64,000 nucleotides of DNA, from positions 106,820 through 170,819 of the forward strand of contig JAWKMR010000008.1 of assembly GCA_041392125.1 (NCBI GenBank). The letters are read 5' to 3'. Origin of the DNA: Halomarinibacterium sp041392125 (GTDB lineage: Bacteria > Bacteroidota > Bacteroidia > Flavobacteriales > Flavobacteriaceae). Shown here piece by piece: positions 25,130-34,997 of this stretch. The notes under the pieces were generated by a model. That model was given only the letters and a program-made list of their open reading frames with translations. It did no database searches and had not been told where the DNA came from. A program made the translations under genes and the position numbers. How positions within the stretch are numbered: the stretch's first letter is position 1; the number at the start of each line of letters is the position of its first letter.

Positions 25130-28100
25130 TTGCTGGTATTACTCGTTATTATTTTGTCCATTCCTGCCGTACAAACCAAAATTGCCAAAAGAGTTACCGA
25201 AAGTCTTAATGAAACTTACGGAACCGATATTACCATAGAACGCCTGGGGCTTAATTGGAAAGGAGAAGTGGATATACGAAATGTGTTTATTCGAGATCAT
25301 CATAAAGATACTTTAATTTATACCGAAATTCTCCAAACCAATATTTTAAGCATTAAAAAATTGATGGATGGTGATTTGGATTTTGGCTTTTTAGCGTTGG
25401 AAAATACAGCGCTTTTTGTAACAACCTACAAAGATGAGCCCACAGATAACCTTTCCATATTTGCAGAAAAGTTTAATACGGGCGATACCATTGAGGTGAA
25501 ACCTTTTCAATTGCTTGCAGGGGATGTTTCTCTTATAAATACTCATGTAAGAGTGAAGGATGAAAATATTGAAGAGCCGGTAGCTGTAAATTTTAAAAAA
25601 TTGAATTTAGAAGCTCAAGATTTTCAAATTAATGGCCCTGAAATTACTGCCAATATTAACTCCCTTTCATTTTTTGAAAGCAGGGGGATTATAGTAAAAG
25701 ACGCTTCCGTTGATTTTAAATACACCGAAACTGAAATGTTTTTAAAGGATCTCTATTTGGATTCCGGGGAATCAAAAATTAAAGGCTCCGGGAAACTAAC
25801 TTTTGAAGAGGGTATGGGAGATTTCATGAACAAAGTCTTTTTGGAATTTGATTTCAATAAAACTAGTATTTCTACTAACGATTTAAATAAAATTTATCCC
25901 GAATTTGGTGAAGACTTAGCGCTTCAAATGGATGGTTATTTTAATGGAATATTAAATGATTTTACATTTACCAAGGCAGATATACGCTACGGAAATTCTC
26001 AATTTAAAGGAGATTTTACATTCCAAAATTTATTCAACGAAGAAATTTATATCGTTAAGGGAGCCAATCATTACATTGCAACTAATTATTTCGATTTAAG
26101 AAGATTTTTACCAAACCTTATAGGGAAAGACTTACCTGTAGAATTAAAAAAACTCGGCAATTTTTCGCTCAACGGTAATAGTGAAATAAAAGGAGACGAG
26201 TTAAAAACAAATAGCACTATTAGTACGGCTATTGGAAAAGCCGATGCTAATATTGAACTTGGAAATATTACCGATTTTAAAAATGCCTACTACAAAGGAA
26301 CTGCCAAACTTACTCGATTTAATTTAGGCAAAATGGCAGAAACCACCTCCTTGGGGGAAATGAATGCAAACCTTACTTTTAATGGGCGAGGATTTACGGC
26401 AAAAACCATAAGTACCCTTGTACAAGGATCTATTGATAGTTTTGAGTTTGAAAACTATACCTACCGTAATATTATCGTAGAAGGAAATTTGAAGAACCCA
26501 AAATTCAATGGTAAATTGAGTATTAATGACCCAAATCTTAAAATGAATTTTGATGGATTGATAGATATTTCTGAAAAGTTTAATCAATACGATTTTGAAG
26601 CCGATATTGAATATGCAGAGCTTAATAAACTAAATCTTTTTACTCGGGATAGCGTTTCTGTTTTTGCAGGAAAAATTATTATGGATATGGATGGAACTAC
26701 TATTAATGATGCCGTAGGGACTATTCAATTTTCAGAAACCTTTTATCAAACTCAAGCCAAAGACTTTTTCTTCGATGATTTTACGGTAACATCTACTTTT
26801 AATGAGGAAGAACGAACAATTGAAATTAATTCGCCGGATATCATTAGTGGAAAAATACGAGGTAAATTTTTGATAGAAGACATTCCTTATTTGTTCCAAA
26901 ATTCCATAGCAAGTATTTATACCAATTATATTCCGCAACAGGTAACACCGGACCAATACATTAATTATGAATTTGATGTCTACAATAAAATTGTGGATGT
27001 CTTTATACCGCAGCTACAATTGGGTGAAAATACTAGAATTAAAGGTTCTGTTTTTTCAGATGAATCTAAGTTTAAACTCGATTTCAAATCGCCGGAATTG
27101 TTGCTTTACAAAAACTACTTAGGAAAGGTAAATATCAAACTAGATAACGATAACCCTTTATTTAATGCCTATGTTTCAGTAGATTCTTTATATACAGGCA
27201 CTTATAACTTGGTCGATCTAAATATCATTAACAAAACCCTTAATGATACTCTATATATACAATCGCAATTTGCGGGAGGTAAAGATCAAAGCGACCTTTT
27301 TAACCTTTCGTTATATCATACTATTAATGAAGATGGTAATTCCGTAGTTGGTATTAAGCGTTCCAAAATTAATTATAAAGGTAATGATTGGTTTTTGAAC
27401 AAGGAAAACAACAATTTGAATAAAATTACCTTCGATGATAATTTTAGAGATATTAAGTTGGATTCGCTTACTCTTCGTCATAACAACGAATTAATTCAAT
27501 TGGCCGGATATAAAAAAGACTCTACCGTTACCGATGTAAAACTTCAATTTACAGATGTGGATTTAGGCAAAATTGCTCCCGAAATAGACAGCCTTAATTT
27601 AAAAGGACGAATTAACGGGCATTTAGATTTTGTGAAACGGGGAGGAGCCTTTTATCCGGATGCTGCAGTCGTAATTGAAGATGTAAATTTCAATACCATC
27701 GATTTTGGCGATTTAGAATTGAATATTAAAGGAAATACCAATCTTACCAGATACACTATTGAATCAAGCCTTATCAACGATCAGGTAAATTCTTTTAAAG
27801 CTATTGGAACATTAGATGTGGGAGAGGATCAATCCATAATAGATCTTGATATTTCGCTGTCCGATTTTAACTTAAAAGCCTTCAGTCCCTTTGGAGGGGA
27901 TGTAATTTCTAACCTTCGCGGTCTTGCCTCAGGAAATGCTAAAGTGAAAGGAAACTATAAATCGCCTGATATTAACGGACGAATAGATTTGTTTGAAACG
28001 GGTTTAAAAATACCCTATTTAAATGTGGATTTTGATATTGAAGACGATACCTCCATTTTCTTAAGCAAAGATAAATTTAGAATTAGCCCTACGTTTTTAA

Positions 28101-29524
28101 CCGACACAAAATATGGAACTGTGGCGGAGTTTGAAGGAAATGTCACCCACTCCAATTTTTCCAAATGGGCTTTGGATTTTGACATGGAAACGATACGACT
28201 TTTAGTGCTGGATACTCCTAAAGATGAAGATGCATTGTACTACGGAACTGCATTTATAAGTGGAACTTCCAAAATTGCAGGACCTATTGACGAATTAGTG
28301 ATTGATGTTGTAGCAACTACCGAAGCAGGAACTAAATTTAAAATTCCTATAAGTGATGCAGCAAGCATCGGGGACGATTCTTTTATTCGATTTATTTCTC
28401 CTGAAGAAAAGAAAGCACGATTGGCCGGAGAAACCTATGTTTCAGAAGAGATTAAAGGGCTTTCCCTTAATTTTGAATTGGATATTAACGAGAATGCCGA
28501 GGTAGAAGTCCTTGTAGATCAGGTAAATAATTCTAATTTAAGAGGAAGAGGGGCTGGTATTTTACTAATCGAAATTAACACCCTTGGAAAGTTTAAAATG
28601 TGGGGGGATTTCTTAATTATTGATGGGAAGTATGATTTTAGATATGCCGGATTAGTGGACAAAACCATAGATGTGGTTCCCGGAGGTAATATTACCTGGG
28701 ACGGAGAGCCTACGAAAGCCCGTTTGGATTTAACCGCAAAATATACTGTGCCTAATGTAAATCCCTCAGCGCTACTGGATAATCCTAGTTTAAATAGCAC
28801 TGTGAATGTAGATGTTCTTTTAAACCTTACAGGCGAAATAATGCAACCCGATTTGGATTTCCAATTGAGTTTTCCGGGAGTTTCAACTGCTGTAAGAGAG
28901 GAGCTTGAAGATAAAATACGGGATAAAGAACAGCGGCAAACGCAGGCTATTTTTCTAGCTTCAACCGGTTCTTTCCAAAGTGATGCAGCTGCAGGACAAA
29001 ATGCCATAGCAGGAACCTTAACAGAGCGTGTAAATAAATTAGTTGCGGATATTTTTGCCGGAGATGATTCAAAATTTAAAGTATTACCTACTATAAATAC
29101 AAGGCAAACTTCTCTTAACGAACAAATAGAATATCAAGTAGGAGTCCAATTATCTACGAAAATTTCAGAACGAATATTAGTTAATGGTAAAGTAGCTGTC
29201 CCGGTGGGCGGTGCTAACGAATCTTCCGTAGCGGGAGATATTGAAGTGCAATGGCTAGTTAATGATGATGGTAGTTTACGTATTAACTTCTTTAACCGTC
29301 AAGCCGATTTACAATTTATTGGAGAGGATCAAATTTTTGAGCAAGGAGCTGGAGTTTCGTATTCCGTAGATTTTGATACCTTCAGCGAGTTAATGAAAAA
29401 GCTTTTCAATAAAAAATTGACTATTGAAACTGAAAATGAATTACCCATTATCCCTGAAGACAATGATATTGAGAAGCATTTTGAAAATCAAGGGCTAAAG
29501 CCTGAAGACCAACAAATGCCTTAA
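25130..29524 (+). CDS. tamB: TamB-like translocation and assembly module protein (start uncertain)
   Basis: 1464 residues from the TTG at 25130. An N-terminal membrane anchor (LVLLVIILSIPAVQTK) is followed by long beta-helical AsmA/TamB-type repeats and a C-terminal TamB domain (about 1050-1440; WGDFLIIDGKYDFRYAGL, PDLDFQLSFPG, GVQLSTKISERILVNGKVAVPVGG). Such proteins bridge inner and outer membranes and carry lipids or help barrel proteins fold. The frame stays open upstream to a stop at 25070 and encodes IKKLLKIIKRIIWILLALL, a typical anchor start, but no ATG, GTG or TTG lies there; the real start may be the ATC at 25079 or similar. It ends overlapping the convergent ridA stop by four bases. 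Confidence 0.9.
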   Translation: MLVLLVIILSIPAVQTKIAKRVTESLNETYGTDITIERLGLNWKGEVDIRNVFIRDHHKDTLIYTEILQTNILSIKKLMDGDLDFGFLALENTALFVTTYKDEPTDNLSIFAEKFNTGDTIEVKPFQLLAGDVSLINTHVRVKDENIEEPVAVNFKKLNLEAQDFQINGPEITANINSLSFFESRGIIVKDASVDFKYTETEMFLKDLYLDSGESKIKGSGKLTFEEGMGDFMNKVFLEFDFNKTSISTNDLNKIYPEFGEDLALQMDGYFNGILNDFTFTKADIRYGNSQFKGDFTFQNLFNEEIYIVKGANHYIATNYFDLRRFLPNLIGKDLPVELKKLGNFSLNGNSEIKGDELKTNSTISTAIGKADANIELGNITDFKNAYYKGTAKLTRFNLGKMAETTSLGEMNANLTFNGRGFTAKTISTLVQGSIDSFEFENYTYRNIIVEGNLKNPKFNGKLSINDPNLKMNFDGLIDISEKFNQYDFEADIEYAELNKLNLFTRDSVSVFAGKIIMDMDGTTINDAVGTIQFSETFYQTQAKDFFFDDFTVTSTFNEEERTIEINSPDIISGKIRGKFLIEDIPYLFQNSIASIYTNYIPQQVTPDQYINYEFDVYNKIVDVFIPQLQLGENTRIKGSVFSDESKFKLDFKSPELLLYKNYLGKVNIKLDNDNPLFNAYVSVDSLYTGTYNLVDLNIINKTLNDTLYIQSQFAGGKDQSDLFNLSLYHTINEDGNSVVGIKRSKINYKGNDWFLNKENNNLNKITFDDNFRDIKLDSLTLRHNNELIQLAGYKKDSTVTDVKLQFTDVDLGKIAPEIDSLNLKGRINGHLDFVKRGGAFYPDAAVVIEDVNFNTIDFGDLELNIKGNTNLTRYTIESSLINDQVNSFKAIGTLDVGEDQSIIDLDISLSDFNLKAFSPFGGDVISNLRGLASGNAKVKGNYKSPDINGRIDLFETGLKIPYLNVDFDIEDDTSIFLSKDKFRISPTFLTDTKYGTVAEFEGNVTHSNFSKWALDFDMETIRLLVLDTPKDEDALYYGTAFISGTSKIAGPIDELVIDVVATTEAGTKFKIPISDAASIGDDSFIRFISPEEKKARLAGETYVSEEIKGLSLNFELDINENAEVEVLVDQVNNSNLRGRGAGILLIEINTLGKFKMWGDFLIIDGKYDFRYAGLVDKTIDVVPGGNITWDGEPTKARLDLTAKYTVPNVNPSALLDNPSLNSTVNVDVLLNLTGEIMQPDLDFQLSFPGVSTAVREELEDKIRDKEQRQTQAIFLASTGSFQSDAAAGQNAIAGTLTERVNKLVADIFAGDDSKFKVLPTINTRQTSLNEQIEYQVGVQLSTKISERILVNGKVAVPVGGANESSVAGDIEVQWLVNDDGSLRINFFNRQADLQFIGEDQIFEQGAGVSYSVDFDTFSELMKKLFNKKLTIETENELPIIPEDNDIEKHFENQGLKPEDQQMP

Positions 29525-29901
29525 AGAGAGGCAATCATCGATATTTCCACATTCACATATTTGGGTAAATTGGCAACCTCTACCGTTTCACGTGCCGGAG
29601 CTGTTGCTTCATCAAAATAAGTAGCATACACTTCATTTACTTTTCCGAAGTTTTTCATATCGCTTAAAAAAATGGATGTTTTTAAAACATGTGAAAAATC
29701 CATTCCGGCTTTGCTTAAAAGGGCTTTCAAATTTTCCATAACCTGTTTTGTTTCGGCTTCAATACTATCCATGACCAAAGAACCTGTTCTTGGGTTAATA
29801 GCAATTTGTCCGGAAGTAAACAGCATATTCCCTTTCATTACTGCTTGACTATAGGGGCCAATGGGAGCTGGGGCATTAGGAGTGTTGATTATTTTTTTCA
29901 T
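29521..29901 (-). CDS. RidA family reactive intermediate/imine deaminase
   Basis: 126 residues, the family length. It has NTPNAPAPIGPYSQAVMKGNMLFTSGQI, a catalytic-type arginine in PARETVEVANLPKYVNVEISMIA, and the terminal glutamate of that motif. RidA hydrolyses 2-aminoacrylate and related enamines made by PLP enzymes. Its stop codon is shared in overlap with the tamB stop on the other strand. It is 38 bases downstream of lptD on the same strand... in the opposite order: lptD ends after ridA begins leftward, so ridA has its own start region at 29902-29939. Confidence 0.93.
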   Translation of the reverse strand: MKKIINTPNAPAPIGPYSQAVMKGNMLFTSGQIAINPRTGSLVMDSIEAETKQVMENLKALLSKAGMDFSHVLKTSIFLSDMKNFGKVNEVYATYFDEATAPARETVEVANLPKYVNVEISMIASL

Positions 29902-29939
29902 CGTTGTTTATTTCTTATATATACCTTAAACATTAATAA

Positions 29940-32654
29940 TTAAAGATTTCTATCAGCCTCACGTCGTTTATCATATTTAATATCTTTCAAGATACTTCCT
30001 TTAATTCCTATAAAGAAATTCCAGGAAGTATTTCGTGCACCAATAGGGGTCCAGTTAAAGCGCATGGTCCAGCTGTCTAAATCTCTTACAAAGCCTAATT
30101 GTGTAAGCGTTATCCCTTTATTTTTTAGATCGTAACCGGACGAAAGTCGAACACTCCATTTGGGAGAAAGCTCAAAATTGGAACTCATCATAATCGACTG
30201 GGAGGAAATTTCATTTTGCCGCTGATTGTTGGAGTAGGTAAGGGTATACGCCAATCGTAAATCCCAGGGAATATCATACTGATACCAGGATTTTTCGTCG
30301 GATTTATTTTTTTTATCAATAGGAGTGGGGCTTAAATCGTTAAACTCCTCCGGATTTCCAAAAAGATCATCCGGACGACCACCGTTTCGGAAGGTATCGC
30401 TATCGAAATCTTCTGAATCCTCCTCTTTTTTTTCGAAATCCTTACTCGAGAAGGAATAATTAAAACTAATGTTTCCATTGGTTAATCGAAAAAGACTTCC
30501 ACCATTTTCAATATTAAATGTATTTATTCTTCTGTTTGAATTATCTAAAGCGTAGGGGTCTAAGGTGCCATTAAAATTTAAATCCAGTTTTTTTATAATT
30601 GGAATACTTCCCGTTACCTGTAGATTGCTCCATTTAAGCGAATCTGCTGTAAAATTATACCCTGTGGAAAAGTTTAAATTATTGAGGAGAACCAGCTTTT
30701 TAGGGTCGACAGCAGTAGTATCTTTATCTCTAACTTTCGCCTCTAAGGTATTGCTTAATGCAAAGCTCATACTGCTGGAATATAACTTACCCGGAGCTCC
30801 ATAAAGAGTGTTCTCAAATCGGGAATATTCAACCACTTGATCATTTACTTCGGGATCTGCAGATACAATGGTGTAATCCTCATAATATTGTCGAAATCCT
30901 GGACTAATACTATAGCTTACAGAAGGTCTCATCACGTGACGAATGGCTTGAATTTTTTTATCTTTTCCAAAATTAAAAGTACCATAAATAGTGGTCCCTA
31001 ATCCGGTAGAAAATCCATAAGTTCGGTAGCTATCAAACCCTGAAATAGTATCTTGAATTTCTGCGCCAGCACCTTCGTTGGCTGTTTCGTCATAGCTTCT
31101 TCTAATGGTTTTTCCTACCCAAGTTTCCTGATAATTGGTACTTAACGATAAACTCAAATATTTTAAAACTTTAAAATTGGTACTAATAGGTATGGTATGT
31201 CGTGCTCCTATTTGGGCTCCTTCAAACATTTCTTTTTTAAAGAAGAGAGAATCTGAGGTTTGTATTCGGTTTTCGGCCGTTACGTTATATTGCAAATTGA
31301 TGTTATGAAAAGCCCCTTTTTTAACTCCCGATTTTGGCGCAAAAGGAAAAATACGGGATACGCTTCCATTAAAATTAGGCAATGACATATTAATGGTCTC
31401 CGTTTGGGTATTTTGGCTGTGTGTTCCTGCAATGGTGAACTGTATTTGAGGTTCGGTTTCAAAACTTTTGGAATACGAAACGGAAGAGCTTAAAGTATTT
31501 ACTAACTGACTTGCGTTATTGGTTTGGTTAATAGATTGCTGTAAATATTTACTACTTCCTAAGTTTACTGAAGCACTAAAGCGAGAGCTGGGATTTACCT
31601 TAGCATCTTGACTATGACTCCAGCGAATATTATAAAGAGCACTTTGGGTAAAATCTGGAAAACCACGTTCACTATTGATTAAATTTTCATAGCGAAAGCT
31701 TACATTTCCACGAAATTTATACCGCAATGCATAATCACTATCAAAACGCAAACCATAGCTGCCGTTGGTATAATAGTCTCCCAAAATTGTTAAATCTACA
31801 TAATCATTCAGTGCAAAATAATAGCCGCCATTTTGCAGGAAAAACCCACGATTATTATTTTCCCCGATATTGGGAAGTAAAAATCCCGAGGTTCTATCTT
31901 CCGAAAGTGGAAAAAAGGCAAAGGGAAGCCCAATAGGAGTGGGGACATTGGCAATATACATATTGGTCAAGCCGGTAACAACTTTTTTCTGTGGTACAAA
32001 TTTGGCTTTTCGTGTGTAAAAATAATATTCGGGATCTTCAATATCTTCTGCTGTGGTAAACTTGATATTTCGCATATAGTAGACCGAATCATTTTCCTTT
32101 TTAGTAATCTGCGAAATTACATTCATTTCGTTTTGAAAAGTACGTGAATTATAGACAATCGCTTTTTTGGTGGTAAAATTAAAACGAATGGAATCGGGCT
32201 CTACCTTGTTAGCCCCTTCTACAAATACCGGTTTTTGACTGTATACCCCGGAGCTGTCTATTCCTTTGGCGGTAACCTCATTTTTATTGTAATCTAAAAT
32301 AATTAATCCGGCATCAATACGGTACGTTTGATAAGTAATAAACGCTTTATTGTACATGTACACCTTGCCGGTTTTTTTGTCTAAATAGACATAATCTTCT
32401 CCATAATATTCTACTACATCTTTTAGGATTTCTTCTTTGGGCTTAAGCGTATCGCTCTTAATGGTATCAGTTACAACTTCAGTAAATGTTAGTGGATTTA
32501 CCGTGAGGGTATCGATGGGTTTTTTGGAAAGAGAATCTTCTTTTGAAGGAATAACAATGGAGCCCTGATTTACCGGGTCTTGCGAATATGAAAGCGTACT
32601 GCAAAAAAGCAGAACTAACGTTGCGGTGTAAAAGAGGAGGTGCTTATGTTGCAA
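29940..32654 (-). CDS. lptD: LPS assembly outer-membrane protein LptD (Bacteroidota type)
   Basis: 904 residues with a signal peptide (HLLFYTATLVLLFCSTLSYSQ). Residues about 75-230 form the OstA-like beta-jellyroll (YKNAFITYQTYR-type strands, LDYNKNEVTAKGIDSSGVYS, KAIVYNSRTFQNEMNVIS). A long beta-barrel follows, opening with NVPTPIGLPFAFFPLSEDRTSGFLLP, the LptD joining motif. It inserts lipopolysaccharide in the outer leaflet with LptE. The barrel strands run to the C-terminus (WNFFIGIKGSILKDIKYDKRREADRNL). It is divergent from the amidase gene, with a -7 element at 32757-32764; ridA lies downstream on the same strand. Confidence 0.93.
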   Translation of the reverse strand: MQHKHLLFYTATLVLLFCSTLSYSQDPVNQGSIVIPSKEDSLSKKPIDTLTVNPLTFTEVVTDTIKSDTLKPKEEILKDVVEYYGEDYVYLDKKTGKVYMYNKAFITYQTYRIDAGLIILDYNKNEVTAKGIDSSGVYSQKPVFVEGANKVEPDSIRFNFTTKKAIVYNSRTFQNEMNVISQITKKENDSVYYMRNIKFTTAEDIEDPEYYFYTRKAKFVPQKKVVTGLTNMYIANVPTPIGLPFAFFPLSEDRTSGFLLPNIGENNNRGFFLQNGGYYFALNDYVDLTILGDYYTNGSYGLRFDSDYALRYKFRGNVSFRYENLINSERGFPDFTQSALYNIRWSHSQDAKVNPSSRFSASVNLGSSKYLQQSINQTNNASQLVNTLSSSVSYSKSFETEPQIQFTIAGTHSQNTQTETINMSLPNFNGSVSRIFPFAPKSGVKKGAFHNINLQYNVTAENRIQTSDSLFFKKEMFEGAQIGARHTIPISTNFKVLKYLSLSLSTNYQETWVGKTIRRSYDETANEGAGAEIQDTISGFDSYRTYGFSTGLGTTIYGTFNFGKDKKIQAIRHVMRPSVSYSISPGFRQYYEDYTIVSADPEVNDQVVEYSRFENTLYGAPGKLYSSSMSFALSNTLEAKVRDKDTTAVDPKKLVLLNNLNFSTGYNFTADSLKWSNLQVTGSIPIIKKLDLNFNGTLDPYALDNSNRRINTFNIENGGSLFRLTNGNISFNYSFSSKDFEKKEEDSEDFDSDTFRNGGRPDDLFGNPEEFNDLSPTPIDKKNKSDEKSWYQYDIPWDLRLAYTLTYSNNQRQNEISSQSIMMSSNFELSPKWSVRLSSGYDLKNKGITLTQLGFVRDLDSWTMRFNWTPIGARNTSWNFFIGIKGSILKDIKYDKRREADRNL

Positions 32655-32756
32655 TGCTTTCAGTCGATTTTATTGTAAACAACTTTTTTAATAAGTTCCC
32701 AGAAATCGTTCGGGAACTAGCTGTCTATTTCATAAATTGGCTTAGTTTTTGAATCC

Positions 32757-32764
32757 CAAAATTA
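32757..32764 (-). promoter_or_regulatory. Promoter -7 element of lptD
   Basis: TAATTTTG on the minus strand fits TAnnTTTG exactly. It would give a leader of about 95 bases before lptD. No TTTG -33 box at the expected distance. Confidence 0.4.
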
Positions 32765-32837
32765 CACATATTTTTTGGCTTGTTTTTCAAATACTAAAAT
32801 TTTAAAAATATCAAATTTCACAGGTCGTTATAATACT

Positions 32838-33959
32838 ATGCAAACGAAACGATTATTTATTCTCTTACTTTTTTTAGGAATACTGGGTTTCTTCTCTTTT
32901 TCCACCATCAATAATCCTGCCCAAAAACCATTTGTGGTGGTACTCGATGCCGGACATGGAGGCAAAGATCCAGGCAATAAGGGAAATGGTTTTGTAGAAA
33001 AAGACATTGTTTTAGACGTGGTGTTACAAGTAGGTACCCTTTTGGAAAAAGAACCGGGCTTTAAAGTTATTTATACTCGTAAAACTGATGTTTTTATTGA
33101 GTTGTATGAGCGAGGCCCTATTGCCAACCGAGCCGATGCCGATTTATTTGTATCTATCCATTGCAACTCTCACAATACACAAGCCTATGGAGCTGAAACC
33201 TTTGTCATGGGAGTTGATAAATCCGGTAAAAACTTGGAAACCGCAAAAAAAGAGAATGAGGTTATTTTTCTAGAAGATAATTACGAAGAAAAGTACGCAG
33301 GGTTTAATCCCAATGCTCCCGAATCACTTATAGGGTTATCCCTCATGCAGGAAGAATATCTGGACCAAAGTATTATGCTGGCAGGGCTCATTCAAAATAA
33401 CTTTGTAAATAACTTAAAACGAAAAGACCGTAGTGTAAAATCGGCGCCATTTTGGGTATTGCATAGTTCGTATATGCCCAGTGTGCTTATCGAATTAGGG
33501 TTTTTAACACACAATACTGAAGGTAGTTATGTTAATTCAAAAAAAGGAAGAAAAGAAATGGCTCAAGAAATAGCCAATGGTATTATTTCGTATCGCAAAA
33601 ATATAGCTTTGGCCACCAATAATGCCCAAAACCCTATTATTACGAAAGAAGAAATTAACGAAGCCATAGAAACCACTGAAGAAAAAATGTACGATGGCAT
33701 TGTTTTTAAAGTCCAGCTTGCCGCAAGCAGCAAAAAATTGGAAACAAAATCACAAAATTTTAGAGGCTTAGAGGATGTGAGCCGAAACAAAGAAGGGAAT
33801 CTTTATAAATACTATTACGGGGACACTTCAGACTATAATAAAATTCAATTATTAAAAACCTATGCGCAGGAAAAGGGATATCCTTCAGCCTTTATTGTTG
33901 CCTTTAAAGAAGGAGAAAAAATAAAACTATCTGAAATACTTAAAACCGAAGATCAATGA
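32838..33959 (+). CDS. N-acetylmuramoyl-L-alanine amidase (Amidase_3) with C-terminal SPOR-like domain
   Basis: The ATG at 32838 starts a clear signal peptide (MQTKRLFILLLFLGILGFFS), giving 373 residues; an in-frame start at 32775 would put 21 extra residues before it. The catalytic zinc domain spans about 30-245: VVVLDAGHGGKDPG (first His), an E in GFVEKDIVLD, FVSIHCNSH, and SVLIELGFLTH with the catalytic Glu. Residues about 290-373 (VFKVQLAASSKKLE...AFIVAFKEGEKI) look like a SPOR peptidoglycan-binding fold. It cuts the sugar-peptide link of peptidoglycan in the periplasm, probably in cell separation. The MlaD-like gene follows. Confidence 0.94.
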   Translation: MQTKRLFILLLFLGILGFFSFSTINNPAQKPFVVVLDAGHGGKDPGNKGNGFVEKDIVLDVVLQVGTLLEKEPGFKVIYTRKTDVFIELYERGPIANRADADLFVSIHCNSHNTQAYGAETFVMGVDKSGKNLETAKKENEVIFLEDNYEEKYAGFNPNAPESLIGLSLMQEEYLDQSIMLAGLIQNNFVNNLKRKDRSVKSAPFWVLHSSYMPSVLIELGFLTHNTEGSYVNSKKGRKEMAQEIANGIISYRKNIALATNNAQNPIITKEEINEAIETTEEKMYDGIVFKVQLAASSKKLETKSQNFRGLEDVSRNKEGNLYKYYYGDTSDYNKIQLLKTYAQEKGYPSAFIVAFKEGEKIKLSEILKTEDQ

Positions 33960-34011
33960 TTAAGTACACCCATTTCAGGAAAATTTAACCTGCCCTTAGC
34001 ATATTTATTTC

Positions 34012-34019
34012 TAAATTTG
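34012..34019 (+). promoter_or_regulatory. Promoter -7 element of the mlaD-to-bshA run
   Basis: TAAATTTG matches TAnnTTTG exactly, 25 bases before the TTG start of the MCE gene. The -33 box is not clear. Confidence 0.5.
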
Positions 34020-34043
34020 TCACTAACCATAAAAAACTAACAT

Positions 34044-34997
34044 TTGAAGCTGTCGAGAGAAGTAAAAACCGGAATTTTTGCCATTGTATCCATCTTACTC
34101 TTCATTTTGGGTTATAATTTTTTAAAAGGCACCGAACTTTTTAATAAACCCCGCGAATTTTATGTAGCCTATAACAATGTGGGAGGGCTGGCGCCTACAG
34201 CGCCGGTAACAGTTAATGGCTTAAAAGTTGGGAAGGTAAAAGAAATATACCTGGCTAATAATAAAGGGGGAAAAGTGATTGTAAAGTTTGAAATTGAAAA
34301 AGATTTTCAGTTTTCAAAATCAAGCATTGTAAAAATTTACAGTAGCGGGTTTATTAGCGGAAACAATCTAGGTATTATCCCCGATTATAGTTCTCAGGAA
34401 ATGGCGCAGCCCAATGACACTCTCAAAGGACAAATAGATCCCGGAATGGTGGATGGGTTGCTGGAAAAATTCGACCCCCTCGAAAGAAGTATCAGTTCTA
34501 CTTTAATAAAACTCGATTCAGTATTAGGCGATCTGGATCAGGTAATGGATAACCAAACCAAAGCGAATTTACGTGAGAGTATCGCGAAGTTAAATAGCAC
34601 AATGACCTCTTTTAATGGAGCTGCGTCTACTATGAACTCTTTATTGGCGTCTAATAAAGATAAACTCAACAATACTTTCACCAACTTAGACACCGCTACT
34701 CAAAATTTTGCACGCCTGTCTGATTCCTTAGCGGAAATGGAAACCGGAAAAATGATGAAAGAATTGCAAGGCACTATATCTAAGTTTAACGCTATTGCTT
34801 CCCAAATCGAAAGTGGAGAGGGGAGTGTTGGAAAATTGCTGAAGGACGAAAAACTATACAATAATCTGGAAGGTGCCTCACGACAATTAGAACAATTGCT
34901 GCAGGATATGAAGCTTAATCCCAAACGGTATGTGCATTTTTCGCTATTCGGAAAAAAAGGAAAAGAATACGATCCACCTACAGACCCTGAACAATAA
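34044..34997 (+). CDS. MlaD/MCE domain protein
   Basis: 317 residues from a TTG start; the next residues KLSREVKTGIFAIVSILLFILGYNFLKG give the single N-terminal membrane helix and the conserved VKTGIF start of MCE proteins, so TTG is well supported. The MCE domain (about 37-115) has FYVAYNNVGGLAPTAPVTVNGLKVGKV and SGFISGNNLGII. The rest is helical (about 140-300) as in proteins that form tunnels for phospholipid transport between membranes. The Mla ATPase and permease are not adjacent. Its stop overlaps the start of the iron-sulfur gene (TAATG). Confidence 0.93.
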   Translation: MKLSREVKTGIFAIVSILLFILGYNFLKGTELFNKPREFYVAYNNVGGLAPTAPVTVNGLKVGKVKEIYLANNKGGKVIVKFEIEKDFQFSKSSIVKIYSSGFISGNNLGIIPDYSSQEMAQPNDTLKGQIDPGMVDGLLEKFDPLERSISSTLIKLDSVLGDLDQVMDNQTKANLRESIAKLNSTMTSFNGAASTMNSLLASNKDKLNNTFTNLDTATQNFARLSDSLAEMETGKMMKELQGTISKFNAIASQIESGEGSVGKLLKDEKLYNNLEGASRQLEQLLQDMKLNPKRYVHFSLFGKKGKEYDPPTDPEQ

